Source: Candidatus Thiodictyon syntrophicum
GTDB taxonomy: Bacteria > Pseudomonadota > Gammaproteobacteria > Chromatiales > Chromatiaceae
Length of the DNA: 64,000 nt
Direction of reading: 5' to 3'
Assembly (NCBI RefSeq): GCF_002813775.1
Contig: NZ_CP020370.1
Span: 4,427,501 to 4,491,500, forward strand
Within the stretch, counting starts at the first letter, position 1. Each line of letters starts with the position of its first letter. A model generated the notes under the pieces. The model searched no databases, was not told the DNA's origin, and was given only the letters and a program-made list of their open reading frames with translations. The position numbers were made by a program, and so were the translations under genes. This document shows positions 18,024 to 26,979 of this stretch, one piece after another.

Positions 18024-18414
18024 GCGAGGCGGTGCGTCAGCCCCCTGCGGGTGGCGCAGCTTCCAAGCCGAAGCGCCGACCGGTGCGTCCGCCGCGAGCG
18101 GCCGGGCATGCGCCCGGCGCACGCGACGCAACCGACAGCCGCTGAGGCATCCGGTAGGGTCCGCTGTGCGGACCACACCCCTCACCGTCGGCTGATGGGC
18201 CGGGATTAAGACCAAGGCCCATCACGTCGAACCGCCGCATCATCCCAGAAAGGTTAGTTCTCACACAGAGACACAAAGATCACAAAGATTTTCAACGCGA
18301 TCTGTAGGTCGAGGAGGTCACCCGCGCGGTGATTGGCCCAACGCCTTCAATAATTTGTTTTTCTTGGTGTTCTTTGTGTCTTTGTGTAAGTGATCCCCGG
18401 ACTTGGGTGTTCCA
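18024..18414. other. Non-coding with REP and CACAAAG inverted repeats
   Basis: No gene is seen. It contains a single family-1 REP variant at 18154-18174 (TAGGGTCCGCTGTGCGGACC). ACACAGAGACACAAAGATCA at about 18260 is mirrored by TTCTTTGTGTCTTTGTGTAA at about 18370-18390; this pair can base-pair across about 90 bp. The IS66 element inserted just downstream. Confidence 0.6.
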
Positions 18415-18508
18415 GCGGAGACTGTGTCCTTCCGGTAAGGCTGCATGAAATCCCGTCCCTAGCCCGGTAGCGTAGGAGCCCCGTTTTTGGTGATCCGGAG
18501 GCTCCACG

Positions 18509-18919
18509 ATGTCACTGTCACTTCCCGCCGCGGCCGATCTGGCACAGACGGCCGCGGCCTTTGCCCACTGGCGCAACACCACGTCCCAGGGCGCGCGCAT
18601 TCCCGCGGAACTGTGGTCGCGGGCGGTTGAACTGGCCGCCCGCCATGGGGTAAGCAAGGTCGCCACGACGCTGCGACTGGACTACGCCGGTTTGAAGCGG
18701 CGGCTGACGGCGCGGACAGCGCCCCTGCCGGTGCCCACCACGGCGCCGCCGGCCTTTGTGGAAATGATGCTGGGCTTACCACCGTCGGGGCCGGGCTGCG
18801 TGCTGACCCTGTCCGACGCCCGTGGTCGTTCGTTGCGCATCGAGTGGACCGGGGCGGCGACCGGCGAGGTCGCGACGGTGGCGTGTCGCCTGTGGGAGGC
18901 GGCGCCGTGCTTGCCCTGA
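18509..18919 (+). CDS. tnpA: IS66 accessory protein TnpA
   Basis: First gene of the IS66 element, 136 residues. The N-terminal half has a helix-turn-helix-like pattern (ELWSRAVELAARHGVSKVATTLRLDYAGLKRRL), as in IS66 orfA proteins that are thought to bind DNA. It begins 86 bp inside the left end, after a GGAGG. Its stop overlaps the GTG start of tnpB, the usual translational coupling. Confidence 0.85.
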   Translation: MSLSLPAAADLAQTAAAFAHWRNTTSQGARIPAELWSRAVELAARHGVSKVATTLRLDYAGLKRRLTARTAPLPVPTTAPPAFVEMMLGLPPSGPGCVLTLSDARGRSLRIEWTGAATGEVATVACRLWEAAPCLP

Positions 18920-19263
18920 CCCCGCAGTTGCGGGTCTTGGTCGCGACGGACCCGGCGGACTTTCGCCAAGGCATTGATGGTCTTGCCCGGCGGGTGCGCC
19001 AGGTGTTGGCGGACGAGCCCATGAGTGGAGCACTCTTCGTCTTCCGCAACCGCCGCGGTACCGCGATCAAGCTCCTGGTCTACGACGGCCAGGGTTTCTG
19101 GCTGTGTCAGAAGCGCCTGTCCGAAGGCCGCTTTCGGCACTGGCCGAGCGGCCCGCCGGGGCAGGTGCTGGCCCCCCAGGAACTGGCGGTATTGCTCGCC
19201 GGTGGGGATTGGCGCGCCGCGGCGGGGGCGCCGGTGTGGCGGGCGTTGACGCCGGGGGCGTGA
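18907..19263 (+). CDS. tnpB: IS66 accessory protein TnpB
   Basis: 118 residues with the IS66 Orf2 signature: LRVLVATDPADFRQGIDGLA near the start, GALFVFRNRRGTAIKLLVYDGQGFWLCQKRL in the middle. The GTG at 18907 is chosen because it gives the conserved N-terminus and overlaps tnpA by 13 bp. Required for transposition in related elements; biochemical role not well defined. Intact here, although the transposase gene downstream is broken. Confidence 0.92.
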   Translation: MLALTPQLRVLVATDPADFRQGIDGLARRVRQVLADEPMSGALFVFRNRRGTAIKLLVYDGQGFWLCQKRLSEGRFRHWPSGPPGQVLAPQELAVLLAGGDWRAAAGAPVWRALTPGA

Positions 19264-19936
19264 CGTGGCGGTGTACGATGCGGTATAACGCCGTGTATGA
19301 ACACGACGCTCCTGCACCACCGGCCAGTCGCGGCATGAGCCGGCGTAAGAACCCGCGCACCCCGCGGGTGTCGGTCCCCATCGCGCGACTCGATGCCATT
19401 GTCGAGCGCACCCGTACCCAAGCGCTGCCGGTGGATGACCACGCCACCCTCAAGGCGGCGGTCGACACCTTGGCGCGCCTGACCGAGGAACTGGAGACCA
19501 CGACCACCACCCTGGAGCGGGTGCGTCGGCTGATTTTCGGACCCCGCACCGAGACCACGGACACGGTCCTGGGCAAGGACCAGCCAGCGCCGCGCGATGC
19601 CCCGGCGCCGCCGGCCGACGCCGACCCGGCGGCGCCGGGCGCCAGCGACGGCGATGCCACGCTGCCGCCCCACCAAAAGACACGCACTGGCCACGGCCGC
19701 AACGGGGCCGACAAGTATCCCCGCGCCCCGCGCATCCCGGTTGCCCACGCCACCTTGAAGCAGGGCGACCCCTGTCCCGAGCCCGGTTGCACCGGCCGGG
19801 TCTATGTCCAACGCCAGGAGCCCGCCGTCCTGGTGCGCGTCACCGGCGTGGCGCCCCTGCAGGCGCAGGTCTACACCCTGGAGCGGCTGCGCTGTGGGCT
19901 GTGCGGCACGGTGTTTACGGCCGACCCCCCCGCGGG

Positions 19937-21099
19937 GGCACTGGTTCAGTTTAATTCCTGTTTACAAGACATTGAAATATATGTAATATATCTAGTTCGG
20001 CGCGGGTTTCCGTCACTTTTTGAATAAGTGAGAACTTCTTGAACGGACAATGGACATGCCCTCATTGCAATTCACAGAATTGTCGGCATCACAAGACGTA
20101 TCAAACCGGTCATAACGGTACGCGTTTGCTGTGGCGATGTCAAAGTTGCAATAGGCTCTTTTCCGAGACCAAAGCCACCCTTATCGAGGGGCTCAGGAAA
20201 CCGACCAGCTTCATCATTCAAGTGCTCAAAACGCGCACTGAGGGGATCGGCTTGAACGCCGCCTGCCGGGCCTTCGCGATTGCGAAGAATACGTTGCTCC
20301 TATGGGAGCGTCGCCTGGCCGATTGCAAGGATGTGCTGGTCATATATGCCCTGACGCACACCTTTATTGAGCAACTGATCGAAGGTGATGAGCTTTATAC
20401 GAAAGTGAATAGGAATGTCCCCCCGGAGGATTGTGAAGGCTGGACGATCGTACTGATGGAAAGGGCAAGTCGATTTATCTGGGCGCTTCAGTGCGGGAAA
20501 AAGGATCGCAGCCTATTTTCATATGCCATACAAATACTTAGAGATGTCATCCTGCGTACTGGCGATGTCACTCTAGTCACCGACGGGGAACGTCGGTATG
20601 GCAATCTCCTGTTTGAAATTTGCCACGAAGTATTGCGAACCGGAAAACGCGGCCGCCCACCGAAAGTGCTTCGTCGCGGTGTGAAGGTGCGCCTTAAGAA
20701 TAAAGGGAAAGGAACTGATAGAACGGGGCACTCGCGTCCCAAATACGAAACCCCTCATCCGGAGCATCCAGAAACCGATCAAGATGTGACGCCAGCCGAT
20801 ATTCATGCTAATCATTTGGAAGCATCGAACGCTTCATTTCGGCGAAAGAATTCTGCTTATCGCCGCCGAACGAATACGTACGCGAAGAGCATTTCTGGTT
20901 TGCAAAGAACATTGGATATGTTGTGGATTGTCCATAACTTTATTCGCAGCCACTTCACGACAAAACAGGTTCCTGCGGTGGCTCTGGGGATTCTCCAGCA
21001 GGGACTCTCGTGGGATGAGGTCCTTAGAGTTCGACAGCCCAGGTTATAAAAATACTACAAAAACATAAGGATAAGGAAGAACCAAACTGAACCAGTGCC
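19937..21099 (+). mobile_element. IS1-like insertion sequence (long-transposase type)
   Basis: 1163 bp bounded by perfect terminal repeats: GGCACTGGTTCAGTTT at the left and its reverse complement at the right. An 8-bp target duplication CCCGCGGG lies at 19929-19936 and 21100-21107. Internal base composition is visibly lower in GC than the surrounding IS66, a sign of separate origin. It carries one transposase gene. The exact subgroup is my inference from the protein. Confidence 0.92.
20039..21049 (+). CDS. IS1-family-like transposase
   Basis: 336 residues from a TTG at 20039. The N-terminus is a zinc ribbon (CPHCNSQNCRHH, then CQSCNRLFSETK), followed by a helix-turn-helix region. Catalytic acidic residues are plausible in EGDELYTKV, VTDGERRYG and HANHLEASNASFRRK, the last with the basic run RRRTNTY typical of IS1-type enzymes. 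It is longer than classical InsAB of IS1 and resembles the single-ORF ISMhu11-like group. That subgroup placement is from memory. Confidence 0.8.
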   Translation: MNGQWTCPHCNSQNCRHHKTYQTGHNGTRLLWRCQSCNRLFSETKATLIEGLRKPTSFIIQVLKTRTEGIGLNAACRAFAIAKNTLLLWERRLADCKDVLVIYALTHTFIEQLIEGDELYTKVNRNVPPEDCEGWTIVLMERASRFIWALQCGKKDRSLFSYAIQILRDVILRTGDVTLVTDGERRYGNLLFEICHEVLRTGKRGRPPKVLRRGVKVRLKNKGKGTDRTGHSRPKYETPHPEHPETDQDVTPADIHANHLEASNASFRRKNSAYRRRTNTYAKSISGLQRTLDMLWIVHNFIRSHFTTKQVPAVALGILQQGLSWDEVLRVRQPRL

Positions 21100-22440
21100 C
21101 CCGCGGGCGTGGGCGCGGCGAAATACGACGCGACCGCCGCCGCCATGATCGCCTTGCTGAAATACGGCTGCGGGCTGCCGTTTCATCGCATCCAACGCCT
21201 GGAGCAGGCGCTGGCCATCCCCCTGCCGGCCACTACCCAATGGGATGTGGTCGCGGCGGCCGCGCCGTGCCTCGCCCCCGCGGTGGAGGAGCTGGCCCAG
21301 CAGGCGGCGCAGGGCACGGTGCTCTATAACGACGACACCACCATGCGCATCCTGAAATTCACCGCCGAGGCGCGGGCCGAGGCGCTGCCCCCGGGAGCTA
21401 ACGCCGAGCGCACCGGGGTGTTCACCAGCGGCGTCGTCGCCGAGACCGTCAATGGCCCGATCGCCCTGTTCAAAACCGGACCTTGTCATGCCGGGGAGCA
21501 CCTCGCCGAGGTCCTCAACCGGCGCCACGACCCCGTGCCCCCGATCCAGATGTCCGACGCCCTGGCGCGCAACACCCCGGGGGATCATCCCACGCAGGCC
21601 GCGTCCTGTATTCCCCATGGGCGCCGCAAGTTCGTCGAGGTCCATGACGCCTTTCCCGACGAGGTCGCCTTCGTGCTGGAAACCCTGCGTCCCGTGTTCC
21701 ACACTGACCACCAGGCCCAGCACCAGGGACTCGACCCGCACGCGCGCTTACTCCTGCACCAACAGGAAAGCGGCCCGCGGATGCAGGCGCTCCACGACTG
21801 GATGGCCACGCAGTTGGAGACGCACGCCGTGGAGCCCAACTCGGGGCTCGGTCAGGCGATCCGCTACATGCAGAATCATTGGCAAAAAATGACCCTGTTT
21901 CTGCGCGTACCCGGCGCCCCGCTGAGCAACAACATCTGCGAGCGGGCGCTCAAGAAGGCCATCCTGCATCGCAACAATTCGCTGTTTTATCGCACCTTGA
22001 ACGGCGCCAAGGTCGGCGATCTGTTCATGAGTCTGATCCATACCGCGGAACTGCACCAAGTGGCGCCGTTTGATTACCTGGTCGCGCTGCAGCGCCATCC
22101 CGCCGCGGTGGCACTCGACCCGCCGGCCTGGATGCCCTGGAATTACACCACGGCGCTGGCGCGCCTGGCCGCCGAACCCGCGCCGGACTGATCCCGCGGC
22201 GGCCCCGTGCCGCCCGTGCGGGCCTCCTCCCCACACCGCCCAAGGTCCCGACCCGTCACCGCGCTGGGGCGTGGGCGCGCACGGGCAGGCAGACGTCATC
22301 CCAGCTTGCTACTGGCGGCTCGCCCGCTCCGCCAACAGCGACAACGGCGGGCCTTGGGTTCGCCAATGACGCGGGGCTCCCACGCTACCGGAACCGCGCT
22401 CGGCATTCATGCAGCCTTGCCGGAAGGACACAGCGGAGAC

Positions 22441-22860
22441 TTGACTTAGATCAATTGACACTAGTTGCAACGAGTCAGCCGTTTGACGATACTACCATCC
22501 ACTAGGCCGGGATTGCCTCGACACCTCTTGGCGGCAGCCCGTCAACTGCGCAGACATCAGCCGGGACAGGGACTTCGGGCGCAACGCCTTCAGAAACGCC
22601 GCGACCCGGCGCCGGAACCAAGCGGGCATCGTCCGCGGCACGACGCGGCAGATCAGCGCATCCAGGTTGCGGTCCCGGTTGGAGCGGTGTCTTGGCGGCG
22701 CGGCGGTGTCGGCAGGGCGGATTAGGATACTGATTCGCTCGACTGCACCCAGTCTAGCGCACTAGTTTACTGGTCCGATCTAGCCCACTAGTATCCTGAT
22801 GCAGGGTTTAGCATGGCGATCCTCGTCCAAGCTAGAACACTTTAGGCGATAAGAATAACT
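22441..22860. other. Non-coding or decayed stretch
   Basis: No intact gene. On the minus strand, about 22510-22690 reads without stop as a basic peptide (ALICRVVPRTMPAWFRRRV in part) that could be a scrap of a lost gene; I cannot name it. The final 130 bp before the next gene is AT-richer and holds two ACTAGT-containing segments. Confidence 0.35.
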
Positions 22861-23313
22861 ATGGAAATTATAAGTGCCTTTGTCGGAGCAATCATCGGGG
22901 CGTTAGTTTCTTTCGCTCTGGCTGAATTCTCGAACTCTCGCAATGAGAAAAAGAAAATAATTACGGCAATAAAATCCGAGATCAAGCTTAATATTGATAT
23001 TGCGAAAGATATATTGGAGGTGAACCGGAAAATTGAATTCGACGCCAAAGATGAAAGACGATGGGAATGGTGCGACATCATTACCATGTCAGATTTGGCA
23101 TGGGCCGCAATGTTGAGTACAGGTACTCTTTCTCATTTAACACAAATTCAGATTGATCCTCTTTCGTCTGCATACGGCATGGTTCGCAGAGCAAACTTCG
23201 CAGCAGAGAAAATTAAGGCCGGGAAATACCAGCCTAGAGAAGGAAAAGAATACAATAAGCGTGTAGAGTATGCTCTAGAGTCATTAGAAAAGGCACTGGC
23301 CGTTTTGGGATAG
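22861..23313 (+). CDS. Hypothetical membrane-anchored protein
   Basis: 150 residues, not recognised. An N-terminal hydrophobic helix (ISAFVGAIIGALVSFALAEF) is followed by a basic stretch (NSRNEKKKIITAIKSEIK) and a soluble helical domain. This looks like a single-pass inner-membrane protein with a cytoplasmic tail. The gene is much lower in GC and richer in lysine than its neighbours, indicating transfer. It lies upstream of an attC-like region and may be the cargo of a disrupted integron cassette (inference). Confidence 0.6.
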   Translation: MEIISAFVGAIIGALVSFALAEFSNSRNEKKKIITAIKSEIKLNIDIAKDILEVNRKIEFDAKDERRWEWCDIITMSDLAWAAMLSTGTLSHLTQIQIDPLSSAYGMVRRANFAAEKIKAGKYQPREGKEYNKRVEYALESLEKALAVLG

Positions 23314-23338
23314 GTTTGTGCGGTTCCGGTGGCGGTTC

Positions 23339-23360
23339 CGGTGACAGTTTACTTAATGCG
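23339..23360 (+). repeat. GGTGACAGTTTACT repeat, copy 1
   Basis: CGGTGACAGTTTACTTAATG is nearly identical to the two tandem copies at 27815-27868. In both places it stands just outside a group II intron 3' end, though on different sides. Function unknown. Confidence 0.6.
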
Positions 23361-23493
23361 CGCATCGGCGAAGAACCACATTGCCTCCGGCGTAGGGACT
23401 CCGGTTGCCAGGAGCCCCCGCCACAGACCCGGACGTGCAGTTTTCCCGCATCCGGTTCCTCGGTCGTACTCGCTTTCGCGCGAGCGCGAGGTT

Positions 23494-24767
23494 TTACGCA
23501 AACACCAGTTCGTATTGCAAGCAGCGCGACTCGGTGATGCGGGGTTTGGCGATACCAAGCTTTTCGATGGCGCGACCGAAGGCCGCCCATGTGAAGCTCT
23601 TACGCTTACCCCCGCGCCGGTTCAGCCACTTGAACGCGCAGACGACGGCCGTTCGGTAGAAGCGCCACAGGTCCGCCGAGTTGCCCCGTAGACCATAGTA
23701 ATTGTAATGCCCTACCAGCCGCCGATTGAGTCCTGTGACAAACTCCATGCCCGGCAGGTGCCGGTGGCTCTTGATCCATTCCTTCACGCGCCGAATCGCC
23801 CCTTGCAAGCGCTTGCGGGCGGTGCGACGCTTCACCCGTGGAATGCCTTCGCGGTCGATAAACCAGAACAGCTCGAAACCCAGAAAGGTCACGCGCCGTT
23901 GCATACTCGGATGGATGCGGCTAAAACGCAAAACCTGCGTCTTCTCGGGCGCCAGCGCCAGGCCGAATTTCTCCAGCCGTTGCGCCAACACCCGATAGAA
24001 CCGCCGCGCATCCGCCTCGAAGCGGAAGGCGCAGACGAAATCGTCCGCATACCGGCACAGCAGCACCTCACCCCGACAGCGGGGCTTCACCACCCGCTCG
24101 ACCCAAAGATCGAGCGCATAGTGCAGATAGAGGTTCGCGAGCACGGGCGAAACGATTCCGCCTTGGGGAGTCCCTGTTTCGGGATGGAGCACCGTTCCGT
24201 CGGTGTCCAGAATGCCCGCTTTGAGCCATTTGCAGATGAGATTGAGAAAGGCCCGGTCGTCGATCCGTAACGAGAGCATCTTCAGCAACCAGTCGTGGTC
24301 CATATGCTCGAAAAATCCTCGGATATCGGCTTCAACCAAATAGCCGAACTTGGCCGTAGTGAGCGCAAGGCTCAGATCGCGCACCGCGTCCTTGGCGCTG
24401 CGACCGGGGCGGTAGCCGTAGGAGCAGTCGAGGAAATCAGCCTCGTAGATCGCCCCCAGGAGTTTCGCCACGGCCAGTTGGACGAGCTTGTCTTCGCTCG
24501 ATTTGCTATTCCCCGCAGGGAGGTTGGCTCGCGGCATCCCGATCCTGCTTGTCCGGCGCGAGTTGCCTGTACGGGCTGCGTACTTCCGTCCGGTCCTTCG
24601 CCATGTGGCTGGCTTTCCCAGCCTCCGACTACTATGCCCGATAAGACACCCCAGGGGCATGCGGCCGTCTCCGGCCTGCCCGGACGCTCCATGCTCCACG
24701 CCTCCACCCGTGCCCACGCTGTTTCAGGGCTCATCGCCTTCTCGTGTCCCAACACTGACGGTTTCAT
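23494..24767 (-). pseudogene. ltrA: Group II intron reverse transcriptase/maturase, internally deleted
   Basis: The C-terminal two-thirds is well conserved: SYGYRPGRSAKDAVRDL, GTPQGGIVSPVLANLYLHYA and the catalytic LCRYADDFVC, then the maturase X region ending in ESRCLQYELVFA. The N-terminal part (MKPSVLGHEKAMSP through QPVQATRAGQAGSG) lies in a different frame. The two meet near 24510-24530, where the family would have about 100 more residues, including the first RT blocks. A deletion plus frameshift therefore makes this maturase inactive. Confidence 0.82.
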
Positions 24768-24891
24768 CGTTTCACCTCGTCCGGGAGCCCTCGGGGCTTC
24801 CCGAGTTCTCCAGCGTCTCTGTTCCTGCATGCCACGGCCTGAGGACTCCCTTGCCATTGCGGGTGGTTCGTGTTGCCTTCCAGCAAGTTAA

Positions 24892-26625
24892 CCCGGATTA
24901 TTCACAAAGAGGGGCGACACTCGTTCAACCAATTGATATAATTGGTGTTACGCCAATAACGCTTCGGAAGAAGCTAAACGAGGTCGCCCCATGGCAGAGT
25001 CTACCCCAGTCCAGTTGCGTTTTCCTCCCATCGACGGCTTGACCGTGCGCGGGGACTTCGATGGCGGAGCGCTGTCGTCGGATTTCGGCCCCCTGATCCT
25101 GCGCGGTGTCGACCGCCAGATCGGGCTGACCGAGCGCCTGGCCGCCGCCTTTGACGACCAGCGTCACCCCAGCTACATCACGCATCCAGCGCGTGACCTC
25201 ATCGCCCAACGCGTGTATCAGATCGCCTGCGCCTATGAGGATGGCAACGACGCCAACGCGCTGCGGAGTGATCCGATGTTCAAGCTCGCACTGGAGCGTC
25301 GGCCCCTGGACCGCGAGAACGATCTGGCCAGCGCCCCGACGATCTCACGCCTGGAGAATGCGGCCACCACCAAAGACATCTACCGCATGGCCCAGGGCTA
25401 CGTCGATCAATTCATCGCCAGTTATGCCACGCCGCCGAGCATCATCGTGATCGACATGGATCACTCTGAGGACGCCACGCACGGTCAGCAGGAGTTCAGT
25501 TTCTACAACCACCACTACGGCAGTCATTGCTACCTGCCGTTGTTTCTCTTCGAGGGACTCTCCGGGAACTTCATCACCGCCGCCCTGCGTCCCGGCAAGC
25601 GCCCGACGGGGGCCGAAAACGCCATGATCATCCGGCGCGTGCTCAAACGCTTGCGGGCGGCCTGGCCGCAGACCCACATCGTGCTGCGCGGCGATGGGCA
25701 TTTCTCCAACCCGGAGCTGATGCAGCTGGCGCTTGACGACCCGCACGCCGACTTCATCTTCGGCCTCAGTAATAACAAGGTGTTAGCGCGCTTCGCACAG
25801 CCGTATCTGGAGGCCAATCGCCGCACGCATGCCATCCGGTGTCAGAATGCCGAACGCCTGGGCCAGTCGGAGCCGGTGCATACCCGCACCTACCATGAAC
25901 TGGACTATGCGGCCGGCTCCTGGCCGCAACCCTTCCGGGTCGTGCTCAAGGCCGAGGTCATGGGTTTCGACGACAATCCCCGCTTCGTCGTCACCTCCCT
26001 GCGCCTGCCCACCCCGGAGAACCTCTATCGCGATCTCTATTGCGCGCGCGGCCAGGATGAGAATTTCATCAAGAAGATGAAAAACGACTTGGCCAGCGAC
26101 CGCACCTCCGACCACAGCTTTCTGGCCAATCATATGCGCCTGTTCTTCTCCTGCGGCGCCTATGTGTTGCACCAAGCGCTACGCACCGAGGTCCTGGTCC
26201 ATACCGAACTGGCCCAGGCCCAGCCCGCCACGGTCATCATCAAATTGTTCAAGATCGCCGTGCGCGTGGTGCAATACAAAGACCGCATCCGCCTCCAGCT
26301 GCCGACCCACTGCCCGGTCAAGGATCTGTTGCATCGGGTGACCGAACTCTTGTTCTTGGCCCGGCCGCCGGGACCGCTCATCTCCTGACCCCACCGATCC
26401 ATTCGGTCTTCGTATTGCTGATGCTCACCCGGGCAGGATGACCTGTGCGCGTCGGTCCACTTTGGGCGGAAATGATGGACCGAACGGCAGCGAAACGCCT
26501 TCGCCTGCGATTCCCGCTGATCTCCTGCGCGCCGTTTTGGTGGCTGCCGGGCTCGTCGCTAGGGTTATTCTCCAAGTTCCGCACTCGGGTACTGGGGCTC
26601 GCGGCGCCCTTATGAAACATTCGGG
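24892..26625 (+). mobile_element. IS1380-family insertion sequence
   Basis: 1734 bp with terminal repeats CCCGGATTATTCACAA at the left and CCCGAATGTTTCATAA (reverse strand) at the right. TTAA duplications lie at 24888-24891 and 26626-26629. It carries one transposase gene, 99 bp from the left end, and about 235 bp of non-coding sequence at the right. It inserted in the group II intron; removing it rejoins intron sequences on the minus strand. Confidence 0.87.
24991..26388 (+). CDS. IS1380-family transposase
   Basis: DDE transposase of 465 residues, intact. Recognisable blocks are LTERLAAAFDDQRHPSYITH, YQIACAYEDGNDANALRSDP, a catalytic aspartate region VIDMDHSEDATHGQQE, THIVLRGDGHFSNPELM, and the C-terminal RGQDENFIKKMKNDLASDRT containing the catalytic glutamate. 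Length is right for IS1380. It is the only gene of the element and its GC is close to that of the host. Confidence 0.95.
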   Translation: MAESTPVQLRFPPIDGLTVRGDFDGGALSSDFGPLILRGVDRQIGLTERLAAAFDDQRHPSYITHPARDLIAQRVYQIACAYEDGNDANALRSDPMFKLALERRPLDRENDLASAPTISRLENAATTKDIYRMAQGYVDQFIASYATPPSIIVIDMDHSEDATHGQQEFSFYNHHYGSHCYLPLFLFEGLSGNFITAALRPGKRPTGAENAMIIRRVLKRLRAAWPQTHIVLRGDGHFSNPELMQLALDDPHADFIFGLSNNKVLARFAQPYLEANRRTHAIRCQNAERLGQSEPVHTRTYHELDYAAGSWPQPFRVVLKAEVMGFDDNPRFVVTSLRLPTPENLYRDLYCARGQDENFIKKMKNDLASDRTSDHSFLANHMRLFFSCGAYVLHQALRTEVLVHTELAQAQPATVIIKLFKIAVRVVQYKDRIRLQLPTHCPVKDLLHRVTELLFLARPPGPLIS

Positions 26626-26863
26626 TTAAGACTGTCGGCTTCCGCATCTTGGCCTGTCGAAGCTGCCCCGATCTGAACCAGGTCACTTCAGGGAGCGCGA
26701 CCTCCCCTGCGGCCTACAGGATTCTCTATGTACGCTTGCCCCGTCTGTTGTTCGCAGGTTACCCTACTCCGCAATGGGACCAACACTCGATACGGGCGGG
26801 CGGCTAACCCTTACCCGACCGGGACTTTCACCCGGCAAGAGACGCCGAGCTTTGCTCGGCGCG

Positions 26864-26958
26864 ATAACCTACGCCTAAAAAGCGAGCGCGCGCCACAGGC
26901 GTCTTGCTAATTCGCAAGCTCATCAGGGCCGCGCGCCGCTTTAGGCTTTACGTTAGGC
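26864..26958 (+). other. attC-like integron recombination site 1
   Basis: Ends in the core site GTTAGGC (26952-26958). An inner palindrome GCCTAAA (26873-26879) pairs with TTTAGGC (26940-26946), and further arms (AGCGCGCGCC and GGCCGCGCGCC) surround a loop. The left outer core is degenerate (ATAAC rather than GCCTAAC), which may mark where the group II intron inserted. It shares the left-arm sequence GCGAGCGCGCGCCA with attC site 2. Confidence 0.65.
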
Positions 26959-26979
26959 TACCCAAAGGGGCCGCAACAA

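Larger units (their letters stand above)
19278..22191 (+). pseudogene. tnpC: IS66 transposase TnpC, split by an insertion
   Basis: The N-terminal half (19278-19936) has the leucine-zipper-like region, the RRLIFGPRTET block and the zinc-finger pair (CPEPGC, CGLCG). The C-terminal half (21108-22191) has the DDE catalytic core (VLYNDDTTMRIL) and the ending SNNICERALKKAILHRNNSLF. Removing the inserted element with one copy of the 8-bp duplication joins GCG-GGC-GTG in frame, so the gene was intact before insertion. The start is uncertain (19278 or 19335). Confidence 0.92.
18423..22432 (+). mobile_element. IS66-family insertion sequence, interrupted by an IS1-like element
   Basis: Both ends begin TGTGTCCTTCCGG then AAGGCTGCATGAA on opposite strands, with a second conserved block (CCGGTAGCGT, GGAGCCCCG) further in. 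The element is flanked by an exact 8-bp duplication GCGGAGAC at 18415-18422 and 22433-22440, the size IS66 elements make. Inside are tnpA, tnpB and tnpC. Subtracting the nested 1163-bp element and its 8-bp duplication leaves about 2.84 kb, normal for a three-gene IS66. Confidence 0.93.
23392..26866 (-). mobile_element. Group II intron, interrupted by an IS1380 element
   Basis: Read on the minus strand. The 5' part (about 26866-26630) has the intron-like domain I start GCCGGGTGAAAGTCCCGG. The 3' part ends with a domain V-like hairpin (AACCGGATGCGG-GAAA-ACTGCACGTCCGGGTC, about 23420-23460) and a domain VI hairpin ending CCCTAC at 23392. An IS1380 element (24892-26625) splits it. The maturase gene inside is damaged. 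The 5' boundary is approximate and lies in an attC-like site; orientation is opposite to the cassettes, as is known for attC-targeting introns. Confidence 0.75.

Noticed and set aside
22510..22690. Named transposase remnant on the minus strand
   Set aside because: Stop-free but too short and without a diagnostic motif to name.
23494..24767. The RT as the DGR reverse transcriptase for the FGE variable region
   Set aside because: It has group II maturase features (QGGIVSPVLANLYL, YADD, domain X, domain V RNA downstream) and lacks its N-terminus; no template repeat is next to it.
26378..26686. Minus-strand frame as N-terminus of the intron maturase
   Set aside because: Most of it lies in the non-coding right end of IS1380 and only by chance borders intron sequence.
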